NCBI RefSeq assembly: GCF_000832985.1
Contig: NZ_CP009920.1
Location: 2,970,501-3,034,500, forward strand
Direction of reading: 5' to 3'
DNA from: Priestia megaterium NBRC 15308 = ATCC 14581
GTDB lineage: Bacteria; Bacillota; Bacilli; Bacillales; Bacillaceae_H
Length of the DNA stretch: 64,000 nt
Part shown: positions 36,294 through 44,052 of the stretch, piece by piece
How positions within the stretch are numbered: position 1 is the first letter of the stretch
Layout of the letters: every line of letters begins with the position of its first letter
The notes under the pieces: generated by a model
The model's database searches: none
The model's input: only the letters and a program-made list of their open reading frames with translations
What the model was told of the DNA's origin: nothing
Program-made: the position numbers and the translations under genes

Positions 36294-37300
36294 AAAAATG
36301 GTTTGTAATTGGCTTAAGCCTGATGCTTGTTTTGATGCTCGCTGCTTGTGGTCAGAACAAGGAAAATAAAGCTGGTGACAGTAAAAAATTAAAAGACGTT
36401 ACAATTATGCTTGATTGGTATCCAAATGCAGTGCACAGCTTCATTTACGCTGCACAAGAAAAAGGATATTTCAAAAAAGAAGGGCTGAATGTAAAAGTAC
36501 AGTTTCCTGCTAATCCAACAGACTCGCTTAATTTAGCAGCTGCGGGGAAAGTTACGCTCGGCCTTTATTATCAGCCTGATGTAGCAATGGCACGAGCAAA
36601 CGAAGATGTGCCGGTAAAGTCGGTAGGAGCGATTGTAAGATCTCCGCTAAACCGAGTTGTGGCGCTGAAAGATAGCGGTATTAAGCGTCCTAAAGATTTA
36701 GAAGGAAAAGTAGTAGGCTACAGCGGAACGCCATTAAGTGAATCTGTTCTAAAGAAAATGGTGAAAAGTGATGGAGGAGATCCGAATAAAGTAAAACTAG
36801 TAGACGTAGGATTTGAGTTAAATTCATCGCTGATTAGTAAAAAAGTAGATGCTGTAATAGGGGCATATATTAATCACGAAGTACCATTGCTTCACAAAAA
36901 AGGATACAAAACGGTTGACATTGATCCTTCGGATTACGGCGTACCATCTTACTATGAGCTAGTGGCAGTTACTGGGGATCAAACGTGGGCAAAAGATTCT
37001 GATACGATTAAAGCGTTTTGGCGTGCTGCGACAAAAGGATATGAGTACACAGAGAAGCATCCAAAAGAATCACTTCAAATTCTATTAGATAACCAAGATA
37101 AATCAAACTTCCCTCTTGAAAAAGACGTGGAAACAAAAAGTTTAAATATTTTACTTCCGAAAATGAAGTCTGAACACGGATTTGGCAGTCAAACGAAAGA
37201 ATCATGGCAGTCAAATGTGGACTGGTTAAAAGAGTCAGGATTAATTAAGAAAAAGCCAAATGTAGATGAAATGTTTGAGAATATCGGAGAATCCAAGTAA
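36290..37300 (+). CDS. thiY: Formylaminopyrimidine-binding lipoprotein (NMT1/THI5-like)
   Basis: A 336-residue lipoprotein; the signal ends VLMLAACGQN. The mature start DVTIMLDWYPNAVHSFIYAA is characteristic of THI5/NMT1-like proteins that bind the pyrimidine moiety of thiamine. LGLYYQPDVAMARA and YSGTPLSESVLKKM follow. It delivers substrate to ThiXZ. GGAGG inside the thiX end precedes the ATG. It is the last gene of the riboswitch operon. Confidence 0.9.
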   Translation: MKKWFVIGLSLMLVLMLAACGQNKENKAGDSKKLKDVTIMLDWYPNAVHSFIYAAQEKGYFKKEGLNVKVQFPANPTDSLNLAAAGKVTLGLYYQPDVAMARANEDVPVKSVGAIVRSPLNRVVALKDSGIKRPKDLEGKVVGYSGTPLSESVLKKMVKSDGGDPNKVKLVDVGFELNSSLISKKVDAVIGAYINHEVPLLHKKGYKTVDIDPSDYGVPSYYELVAVTGDQTWAKDSDTIKAFWRAATKGYEYTEKHPKESLQILLDNQDKSNFPLEKDVETKSLNILLPKMKSEHGFGSQTKESWQSNVDWLKESGLIKKKPNVDEMFENIGESK

Positions 37301-37318
37301 ATAATTTAAGACGAATTT

Positions 37319-37632
<314 letters not shown>

Positions 37633-37712
37633 GGTTTTTGAAGAAAGTTAACGATAGAGTACATTTAGTTATGCGATAAATAAATATTTGGTGAAATAGA
37701 AAGTTTCAAAAC

Positions 37713-37746
37713 AAAAAAGGTCTTGCCTAGAGCAAGACCTTTTTTT
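37713..37746. terminator. Bidirectional terminator
   Basis: AAAAAAGGTCTTGC / GCAAGACCTTTTTTT with a CTAGA loop; shared by fer (plus) and hxlB (minus). Confidence 0.9.
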
Positions 37747-38302
37747 ATTCTAAATTTGCATGCTTTCCGTACATTGTATGGGTATCAAGTTCTTTCTTCT
37801 CCATGAAGCGAAGAATCAGCGCATCGTAGAAGAGAAGAAGCGTTTGTTCAAACAGTGACGCCATAGGCTGTACTGTTTGATAACTGTTTTGTTCTTGATC
37901 CTTAGGAGCACCGGGCAGCTTCACGATAAAATCAGCCAGCTTGCCAAGCGTGGAATCGGGAGAAATTGTGACTACTCCAACTTTTCCTCCAAGTTCTTTT
38001 GCTTTTTGAGCGATAGGAATCAAGCTCTTCGTCTCCCCAGAACCTGATCCGATGATTAATAAATCATCCTGCGTGAAAGTGGACGTCACGGTTTCTCCAA
38101 TAACATACGCATCAATGCCCATATGCATCATACGCATAGCAAATGACTTGCCCATAAGACCTGAACGGCCTGCTCCAGTGACAAACACTTTTTTAGATGA
38201 GATGATGCCATTTACAAGCTGTTCAGCTTCATCGTCAGCGATTAGAGCCGTTGTTTGTAAAAGCTCATTCATAACCGTTTTTAAATGTTCGCTCGTCTGC
38301 AT
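37745..38302 (-). CDS. hxlB: 6-phospho-3-hexuloisomerase
   Basis: A 185-residue SIS-domain protein, with VFVTGAGRSGLMGKSFAMRM and IIGSGSGETKSLIPIA. It isomerises 3-hexulose-6-phosphate to fructose-6-phosphate, the second step of ribulose monophosphate formaldehyde fixation. The length equals that of B. subtilis HxlB, and it follows hxlA by 10 bp. Confidence 0.93.
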   Translation of the reverse strand: MQTSEHLKTVMNELLQTTALIADDEAEQLVNGIISSKKVFVTGAGRSGLMGKSFAMRMMHMGIDAYVIGETVTSTFTQDDLLIIGSGSGETKSLIPIAQKAKELGGKVGVVTISPDSTLGKLADFIVKLPGAPKDQEQNSYQTVQPMASLFEQTLLLFYDALILRFMEKKELDTHTMYGKHANLE

Positions 38303-38312
38303 AGAAAGCTCC

Positions 38313-38942
38313 TTAATTTGTAATAAGCTCTTTCATTTGAGAAGCAACTGATTTTTTATCGTCTTGGCTCGTGATGCCTCCGCCAACGATAACAAGATCA
38401 GGCTGTGCTTTTACTACTTCAGGTAAAGACTCTAATTTAATGCCGCCAGCAACAGCTGTTTTTGCATTTTTTACAACGCTTTTGATTGTTACTAAATCTT
38501 CAAAAGAGTTTTGGCCAACTGCTTGAAGGTCGTATCCTGTGTGTACACAGATATAGTCAACGCCAAATTCGTCTAGCTCTTTTGCGCGTCCTTTAATATC
38601 TTTTACCCCAATCATATCGACTAGAATTTTTTTACCTTGTTTTTTCGCTTCTTCAACTGCACCTTTAATTGACATATCTTCAGCCACACCTAAGATGGTA
38701 ATGATGTCTGCTCCGGCTTGAGAAGCTTGCTGTACTTCATAGCCAGCTGCATCCATAATTTTTAGGTCAGCTAATACTTTTAAATTAGGAAATGCTTCTT
38801 TAATTTCTTTAACGGCGCGAAGCCCTTCATTGATTACAACAGGTGTACCGATTTCCACGATATCAATATGTTCTTCAACTTCTTTTACTACCTCTTTTGC
38901 TTGAGAAATATTAACAAGATCTAATGCTAATTGTAATTCCAT
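38313..38942 (-). CDS. hxlA: 3-hexulose-6-phosphate synthase
   Basis: A 209-residue OMP-decarboxylase-superfamily TIM barrel (MELQLALDLVNISQAKEV, ADLKIMDAAGYEV, VAGGIKLESLPEVV). It condenses formaldehyde with ribulose-5-phosphate. The ATG at 38942, with AAGGAGTGG upstream, gives the B. subtilis HxlA length. Longer upstream frames lack a ribosome binding site. It is regulated by HxlR, encoded upstream on the same strand. Confidence 0.93.
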   Translation of the reverse strand: MELQLALDLVNISQAKEVVKEVEEHIDIVEIGTPVVINEGLRAVKEIKEAFPNLKVLADLKIMDAAGYEVQQASQAGADIITILGVAEDMSIKGAVEEAKKQGKKILVDMIGVKDIKGRAKELDEFGVDYICVHTGYDLQAVGQNSFEDLVTIKSVVKNAKTAVAGGIKLESLPEVVKAQPDLVIVGGGITSQDDKKSVASQMKELITN

Positions 38943-39078
38943 TCTACTCCACTCCTTATAGAAATCTATAGATACCTTTTGTGCTTTTTTACATAAAAAG
39001 CAGCTGGTGTAGTTATTGTACCCGCAGTTTGAGGTTCTTAAAAGTACGCACTTTTCCCACAAATAGTGTGGGGAATGA

Positions 39079-39098
39079 TAGTATACAGAAGTATACTA
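39079..39098. promoter_or_regulatory. Inverted repeat between hxlR and hxlA
   Basis: TAGTATAC-AGAA-GTATACTA, perfect 8-base arms, about 140 bp upstream of hxlA. DUF24/HxlR-family sites often have TAC/GTA symmetry, so this is a candidate HxlR activator site. Confidence 0.55.
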
Positions 39099-39139
39099 AT
39101 GGACATATCAGTCTTGTAACCGCTTAATTTTCATTGAAA

Positions 39140-39171
39140 ATGCGGATGATATTGATTAATATCATCCGCAT
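39140..39171 (-). terminator. Hairpin after hxlR
   Basis: ATGCGGATGATATT / AATATCATCCGCAT with a GATT loop; on the minus strand it is followed by a short T-run. It lies 40 bp after the hxlR stop. Confidence 0.65.
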
Positions 39172-39210
39172 AAAAAAATAAAAACTATGGAATAGAAGGA
39201 TTAGTTTCCA

Positions 39211-39576
39211 TTATTTAATTAACGTTTCTGCCTTTTGTTCTTGATTGATCAGCACTGTATCACGGTAATTTTTACCCCAATCGTACATGGCTGTCAAAAT
39301 AGGCATTAAACTTTCTCCTTCTTTTGTAAGTGAGTATTCGACTTTAGGTGGTACGACAGGATAAACTTTACGGTTAACAATTAGATCTTCTTCCAGTTCC
39401 CGCAGCTGGTTAACCAGCATGCGTGGCGTAATATCAGGAATAAGCGATTTTAGTTCCCCGAACCGTTTTGTTCCTTCACGTCCTAAGTGCCATAGTATCA
39501 GCATCTTCCATTTTCCGCCGATAATAGCAAGCGTTAATTCTTTTTCACAGTTAAATTCCTTATTAAGCTGGCTCAA
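39211..39576 (-). CDS. hxlR: HxlR formaldehyde-responsive activator
   Basis: A 121-residue MarR/DUF24-family regulator nearly matching B. subtilis Hxl[41 protein letters not shown] and [20 protein letters not shown]. The N-terminal cysteine in FNCEKEL is the conserved formaldehyde-reactive residue. TTG 39576 with AGGGGTG upstream gives the family length. In B. subtilis hxlR is divergent from hxlAB; here it is on the same strand, 268 bp upstream. Confidence 0.9.
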   Translation of the reverse strand: MSQLNKEFNCEKELTLAIIGGKWKMLILWHLGREGTKRFGELKSLIPDITPRMLVNQLRELEEDLIVNRKVYPVVPPKVEYSLTKEGESLMPILTAMYDWGKNYRDTVLINQEQKAETLIK

Positions 39577-39768
39577 TTGCTTCACCCCTATGACCAATAG
39601 TATAAGATTTCTTTTAAAGTACTTCTTATTATACCGGTGCTGACAATCCTTTTACAAAAATCCGGCTTGCGCTTTTCTGTTAAAAAAGGGGAGCTTTTTT
39701 ATTACATAGTTATTCTTGACTAGTGGGAGCTAAAAGGTGGCCTTTAGTCATGTTTTTTGTGTTCAATT

Positions 39769-39794
39769 GTTTAAAGATAAAGAAAGGTGGGAAA
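39769..39794 (+). promoter_or_regulatory. SigB-type promoter
   Basis: GTTTAA (39769-39774), a 14-base spacer and GGGAAA (39789-39794) fit the general-stress sigma-B consensus. It lies 35 bp before the start of the YtxH-like gene. Confidence 0.7.
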
Positions 39795-39828
39795 TCACTC
39801 AATAACAATGCTAAAGGAGGCAGTAAAA

Positions 39829-40410
39829 ATGGAAAGAAACCGATCTGAATTACAAAACCCTGCTTTAAGCAACAGCGCAGGCATTAATAACGATGTAGGA
39901 ATCAATAACAATCCACAGACAGCTAATAGCCCTACTGCTGTTAGCGCTGGAAAAAGCTGTAGCAGCAAGCTAGTAAAAGGTGTTGTTGTCGGGGCAGTTG
40001 TGGGTGGATGTATAACATTACTTGATAATAAAACTCGCTCATCTGTTAAAAGAAGAGCCGTTACATTAAAGGACTCTTCTGCAAACATGATTAATCAAGT
40101 AAAAGAGAACCCTCAAGAAACAAAAGAAAAAATGGTGCAGCAAATGAAAAACGCATCAAATTTGCTAAAAGACGCAATTAATGATGCTAAACATTTGTAC
40201 GAGCGTGTAAACGAAGATTTCTTTAAGCAAGCAGAAGATGTGAAAAGCGTTACGCATGATGCAAAATCGACGGTAGAAGATGCTAAAAGTGATTTACAGC
40301 AAATTGGTGAAAAAGTGAAAGATGCAACTTCTGAAATAAGTAAGGAAAAGATGACGCCAGACGAAAAACCAGAAGCTGAGCGTGAAAGAACATACCAGTC
40401 TATTCACTAA
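39829..40410 (+). CDS. YtxH-like general-stress type protein
   Basis: 193 residues. A polar, Asn-rich N-terminus (about 1-40) is followed by one hydrophobic segment (KGVVVGAVVGGCITLLD, about 48-64). The rest is a long charged amphipathic region with LEA-like repeats such as AKSTVEDAKSDLQQIGEKVKD. This arrangement resembles YtxH/YhaH stress proteins anchored in the membrane. ATG 39829 follows AAAGGAGG. The SigB-like promoter fits a stress role. The exact function is unknown. Confidence 0.6.
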   Translation: MERNRSELQNPALSNSAGINNDVGINNNPQTANSPTAVSAGKSCSSKLVKGVVVGAVVGGCITLLDNKTRSSVKRRAVTLKDSSANMINQVKENPQETKEKMVQQMKNASNLLKDAINDAKHLYERVNEDFFKQAEDVKSVTHDAKSTVEDAKSDLQQIGEKVKDATSEISKEKMTPDEKPEAERERTYQSIH

Positions 40411-40426
40411 AAGGGAGATGTTAACT

Positions 40427-40750
40427 GTGAGTCAAATGAATGAAGGAACTACAAAAGACATGAATAAAATTGAAGATACGGTAGATAATTTAGGGACGGA
40501 GAAAAAAGAAGCAATTTTGCAGAATTTTGATACGTTTACTGATTATTTAACTCAAAAAGTCCATGTCGGTAAAAAACTCGGGTTAAATGAGGAACAATTA
40601 GCAGCTGCTACAAAAAAAGTGGCTAGCTATTTAGCCAAAAATGAGGAGCCTCGAAACCGAGAAGAAAAAGTCCTTCATGAATTATGGAAAGTCAGCAGTG
40701 AAGAGGAAAAGGAAGTCCTTTCTCATCTCATTTTAAAACTAGTTGCGTAA
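40427..40750 (+). CDS. DUF3243 family protein (YmfJ-like)
   Basis: A 107-residue protein. Its core, FDTFTDYLTQKVHVGKKLGL, NEEQLAAATKKVASYLA and EEPRNREEKVLHELWKV, matches the DUF3243/YmfJ family, with a longer N-terminus than the roughly 85-residue B. subtilis member. The start is GTG 40427 with AAGGGAG upstream. It lies 16 bp after the YtxH-like gene, so it probably shares the SigB-type promoter. Function unknown. Confidence 0.75.
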   Translation: MSQMNEGTTKDMNKIEDTVDNLGTEKKEAILQNFDTFTDYLTQKVHVGKKLGLNEEQLAAATKKVASYLAKNEEPRNREEKVLHELWKVSSEEEKEVLSHLILKLVA

Positions 40751-40792
40751 CATTAAAAAAGCATCCCATCTATTAGGATGCTTTTTTAATGT
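40750..40792. terminator. Bidirectional terminator
   Basis: ACATTAAAAAAGCATCC / GGATGCTTTTTTAATGT; shared by the DUF3243 gene (plus) and the feo operon (minus). Confidence 0.92.
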
Positions 40793-40793
40793 A

Positions 40794-40979
40794 TTAAGAT
40801 GATTGATTTTGAGCCTCTTGAATCGTTTTATCCCAGTCAATACCGCAATCATCCGTTGCACAAGAAGATTGCTGTGCGCAGCTTGCACATTTTCCCTGAG
40901 TACTCTTGCGGAAGAATTTTGTCATATGATAAAGGGCATATCCAAATATTAAAACCCCAATTAAAATGTTAATAATCAA
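40794..40979 (-). CDS. FeoB-associated Cys-rich membrane protein
   Basis: A 61-residue protein with an N-terminal membrane helix (INILIGVLIFGYALYHMTKF). A cysteine cluster, GKCASCAQQSSCATDDCG, follows. This is the pattern of the small FeoB-associated proteins that take the FeoC position in Firmicutes. It lies 15 bp after feoB and is the last gene of the feo operon. It probably supports FeoB by metal handling or complex stability. Confidence 0.85.
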   Translation of the reverse strand: MIINILIGVLIFGYALYHMTKFFRKSTQGKCASCAQQSSCATDDCGIDWDKTIQEAQNQSS

Positions 40980-40994
40980 TGTTATTCACTCCTT

Positions 40995-42965
40995 TTAAGA
41001 AAAACCAAGTACTTTTCCAATAGTGTGTACAAGCAAAGCTACGAGATAAGCGACAACCAAAGGGTAGGCCACAGCAAATGCTGTCCATTTCAATGAGCCG
41101 GTTTCTCGTCGAATAACAGCGACGGTTGCTAGACACGGAACATAAAGAAGAACAAACACCATAAACGTATAGGCTGTTAGCGGTGTAAAGAATGTCTTCA
41201 TTGTGTCGCCAAGCTGTCCTTCTTGTACTTTATAAATGATGCTCATAGTCGAAACAACCACTTCTTTTGCTAGGAAGCCTGTAATCAGTGATGCTACAGC
41301 TTGCCATGTCGCAAAACCTAAAGGGATAAATAGCGGAGCGATAGCACCTCCAATAATAGCCATAAAGCTATTTTCCATATCTACTCCAAAACCGCCAGGG
41401 CCAGCGTAAGATGATAGCCAGATAAATACAGAGCCAGCTAAAATAACCGTACCTGCTTTTCGGACGAAATTTCGGCCTTTTTCCCACGTGCTTCTCCAAA
41501 GAGTCTTAGCTTGAGGTACGCGGTAAGGAGGAAGTTCAACAATAAAAGTTGATTGTTCGTCTTTAAGAAGCGTTACTGATAAAATTTTCGTTACAACAAG
41601 TGCTAAAATAATGCCAAGCAAGTACATAGAAAACACCACAGCTGCTCCGTTTTGCACAAAAAACGCACCTACAAACAAAGCGTATACAGGAAGGCGTGCT
41701 GAGCAGCTCATAAATGGATTTACTAAAATGGTCATAAGACGCTCTTTTCGCTGTTCAATTGTACGTGCGGCCATGATCCCCGGTACGTTACATCCAAAGC
41801 TAATAATCATCGGAATAAATGCTTTTCCGTTCAAACCGAAAAATTCCATGATACGATCCATTACTACAGCAATTCGAGCCATGTATCCTGAATCTTCAAG
41901 CAGTGAAATGAAAAAGAACAGGACAAAAATTTGTGGTACAAATACTAATACGCCGCCTACGCCTGCGATGATGCCGTCCACAATTAAATCATGAATAAAT
42001 GGAGCAGCACCAGCTGCATTTAGAAGAGAATCAGCGCCTTTACTAAGCGTTCCGCCAAAAAAACCGTCCAGTTTATCAGAAAGAGGAACGCCAATCCAAG
42101 TAAACGTAATATTAAAAATCAAATACATTAAGCCAAGAAAAATAGGGAGACCAAGCCACTTATGCGTCACAATTCGATCGATTCGATCTGTGAAGGTTAG
42201 AGGTGTTTCGCTGCCCTTTATGATACACTCGCTGGAAATGCGCTCGATAAATGCTGTACGCACGTCGAAGAAATGCTCGCTAAGCGGCTTGGTTAATTTT
42301 TGTACAGCCGCTTTTCGAAGCTCAAGCAGCTCTGAGTAACTCGTTTTTTCTTTTAACGTTGATTCGATTACGCTATTTTCCGCTAAAAATTGAATGGCAA
42401 TCCATCTGCTGACATCCGCTTTTGTTTGAATCATATGAATTGCTTGTTCAGCGGTTTCCCCGTAATTTAATTGAAATAACGGGGCTTTTAAATCTTGCTT
42501 CAAAGTGGAGAGAAGCTCATTAATTCCTTTTCCATTGCGGGCAATAATTGCAGAAACTGGAATATGTAATGATTTGCTAAGCTTTTCCAAATGGAAAGTC
42601 AATCCGCGTTTTTCCGCTACATCAATCATATTTAAGCCGATTACTAATGGCTTTCCATATTCCAAGGCTTGAATAGTGAGATGCATGCTTCTTTCAAACT
42701 GAGAAGCGTCTACAATATTCAGCATACTGTTAAATTCTCCGGTTAACAAAAAGTTAGTTACCACTGCTTCATCTGAAGAAAGAGGAGTAAAATCATACAC
42801 ACCCGGCAAATCAACCAGCTGGCTGTTTTGCTTTTTAATAGACCCAACTTTCTTTTCCACGGTTACACCGCTCCAGTTTCCTACGTATTCATAGGAATCT
42901 GTTAATATATTGAATAAAGAAGTTTTTCCTGTGTTTGGATTTCCTAAAAGTGCAATTGTACTCAT
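40995..42965 (-). CDS. feoB: Ferrous iron transporter FeoB
   Basis: 656 residues. An N-terminal G-protein domain carries G1 GNPNTGKTSLFN, G3 DLPGVYDF and G4 NMIDVAEK. A helical spacer and a polytopic membrane domain with two Gate motifs follow (FGCNVPGIMAARTIE, and PFMSCSARLPVYALFVGAFF). It imports Fe2+ in a GTP-dependent way. ATG 42965 overlaps the feoA stop by 4 bases. Fur box upstream of feoA. Confidence 0.95.
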   Translation of the reverse strand: MSTIALLGNPNTGKTSLFNILTDSYEYVGNWSGVTVEKKVGSIKKQNSQLVDLPGVYDFTPLSSDEAVVTNFLLTGEFNSMLNIVDASQFERSMHLTIQALEYGKPLVIGLNMIDVAEKRGLTFHLEKLSKSLHIPVSAIIARNGKGINELLSTLKQDLKAPLFQLNYGETAEQAIHMIQTKADVSRWIAIQFLAENSVIESTLKEKTSYSELLELRKAAVQKLTKPLSEHFFDVRTAFIERISSECIIKGSETPLTFTDRIDRIVTHKWLGLPIFLGLMYLIFNITFTWIGVPLSDKLDGFFGGTLSKGADSLLNAAGAAPFIHDLIVDGIIAGVGGVLVFVPQIFVLFFFISLLEDSGYMARIAVVMDRIMEFFGLNGKAFIPMIISFGCNVPGIMAARTIEQRKERLMTILVNPFMSCSARLPVYALFVGAFFVQNGAAVVFSMYLLGIILALVVTKILSVTLLKDEQSTFIVELPPYRVPQAKTLWRSTWEKGRNFVRKAGTVILAGSVFIWLSSYAGPGGFGVDMENSFMAIIGGAIAPLFIPLGFATWQAVASLITGFLAKEVVVSTMSIIYKVQEGQLGDTMKTFFTPLTAYTFMVFVLLYVPCLATVAVIRRETGSLKWTAFAVAYPLVVAYLVALLVHTIGKVLGFS

Positions 42966-43192
42966 GCTGTCTCAACCTCAATTTTAGCCGCATCGCGTTT
43001 TCGGATGCTAATCATTTGACCTTGACATTCAATAATACAAGGTCCCCCTAAGATGGTTTTTTGCTTCATGCATAGTTCGCAGCCTTTTTTTACTCCAAAA
43101 GAAAGAAGGCGGCGTTCTAATGATCTATCTAAAAATTCAATGTTTTTAACTTTTACTTTGTCGCCAATACTCACGGTAGTTAAATTCATCAT
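42962..43192 (-). CDS. feoA: FeoA ferrous iron transport accessory protein
   Basis: A 76-residue SH3-like domain protein (VSIGDKVKVKNIEFLDRSLE, RRLLSFGVKKGCEL). FeoA is needed with FeoB for Fe2+ uptake. It is the first gene of the operon, and a Fur box lies 17 bp upstream of the start. Confidence 0.92.
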   Translation of the reverse strand: MMNLTTVSIGDKVKVKNIEFLDRSLERRLLSFGVKKGCELCMKQKTILGGPCIIECQGQMISIRKRDAAKIEVETA

Positions 43193-43208
43193 TCAGCACT
43201 CCTGTTAA

Positions 43209-43223
43209 TGATAATCATTTTCA
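43209..43223. promoter_or_regulatory. Fur box of the feo operon
   Basis: TGATAATCATTTTCA matches the 7-1-7 Fur consensus at 14 of 15 positions. Confidence 0.82.
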
Positions 43224-43367
43224 ATTTGTATCTATCTCGATTATACATAAGGTTCTAAAATCAATCAATGCTTCTAGAGCGTTACAATTAAAAATATATA
43301 TTTATAACTATATTTTTCAGGTGAAATTATGTACGATTTTAGCAGCAAATTGTCAGGAGGGATGTGA

Positions 43368-43853
43368 GTGGAGGTAATCATTCGCAAAATGAGAAAAGAA
43401 GATATTACGTCTGTTCAATACGTCGCAAAGATGAGCTGGTATGATACATATGAAGGAATTATTCCTAGAAGCGTTCAGAATCGGTTTCTTTCAGAAGCAT
43501 ACTCCAATAAAAGGCTGCTGTGGCGCTTGCGCAATTCGTTCATTTATGTAGCAACTATTGATGAGAAAATCGTAGGGTACGCTAACTTTTTCCGACTACA
43601 AAACAGAGGGGAAATAGAACTAGGATCTATCTATATACTTCCTGCTTATCAAGGGAAAGGAATCGGTTCGCAATTGTTAGAAAAAGGAATGAAGCGCTCG
43701 AAGGAATTAAAAATCGTTTACATTAACGTAGAAAGGGAAAACGGAATAGGCCGTGCATTCTATCAATCAAAAGGTTTCCAGCTTGTGGATGAATTTGATG
43801 ATGAATTTGACGGGCATTTATTAAGAACGATGCGAATGAAGCTCATGATTTAA
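43368..43853 (+). CDS. GNAT-family N-acetyltransferase
   Basis: A 161-residue GNAT protein. The acetyl-CoA-binding loop is LPAYQGKGIGSQLLEKGMKR (about residues 90-109), preceded by the beta-bulge strand RGEIELGSIYI and followed by VERENGIGRAFYQSKGF. The start is GTG 43368, about 9 bases after GGAGGG. The substrate (protein, small amine or antibiotic) cannot be told. It is monocistronic. Confidence 0.85.
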   Translation: MEVIIRKMRKEDITSVQYVAKMSWYDTYEGIIPRSVQNRFLSEAYSNKRLLWRLRNSFIYVATIDEKIVGYANFFRLQNRGEIELGSIYILPAYQGKGIGSQLLEKGMKRSKELKIVYINVERENGIGRAFYQSKGFQLVDEFDDEFDGHLLRTMRMKLMI

Positions 43854-43880
43854 GCTTGATATTTAGTGTGAACGTTATCT

Positions 43881-43922
43881 TAAAAAGCTGATTTTAAACT
43901 TTCTGCTAAAATCAGCTTTTAA
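43881..43922 (+). terminator. Terminator after the GNAT gene
   Basis: AAAAGCTGATTTTA / TAAAATCAGCTTTT with a 10-base loop. Confidence 0.8.
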
Positions 43923-43980
43923 TTACAGAATAACGATTGACCTTATTCTTGTGAATATGGTAACATTAATCAGAACTTAA

Positions 43981-44024
43981 TGACCGAAAATGTTTTTCGG
44001 TCAAACGGTCAAACGGTCAGACGG
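43981..44024. promoter_or_regulatory. Operator-like palindrome plus CGGTCAAA direct repeats
   Basis: TGACCGAAAA-TGT-TTTTCGGTCA (43981-44003) is a perfect 10-base inverted repeat. From 43998 on, CGGTCAAA is repeated at 8-base spacing (three CGGTC units, then ACGG). It lies 29 bp upstream of the YhgE-like gene. It looks like a TetR-type operator with additional half sites. Confidence 0.65.
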
Positions 44025-44052
44025 AAGTAAGGATTATTGGAGGCTAAAAAAC

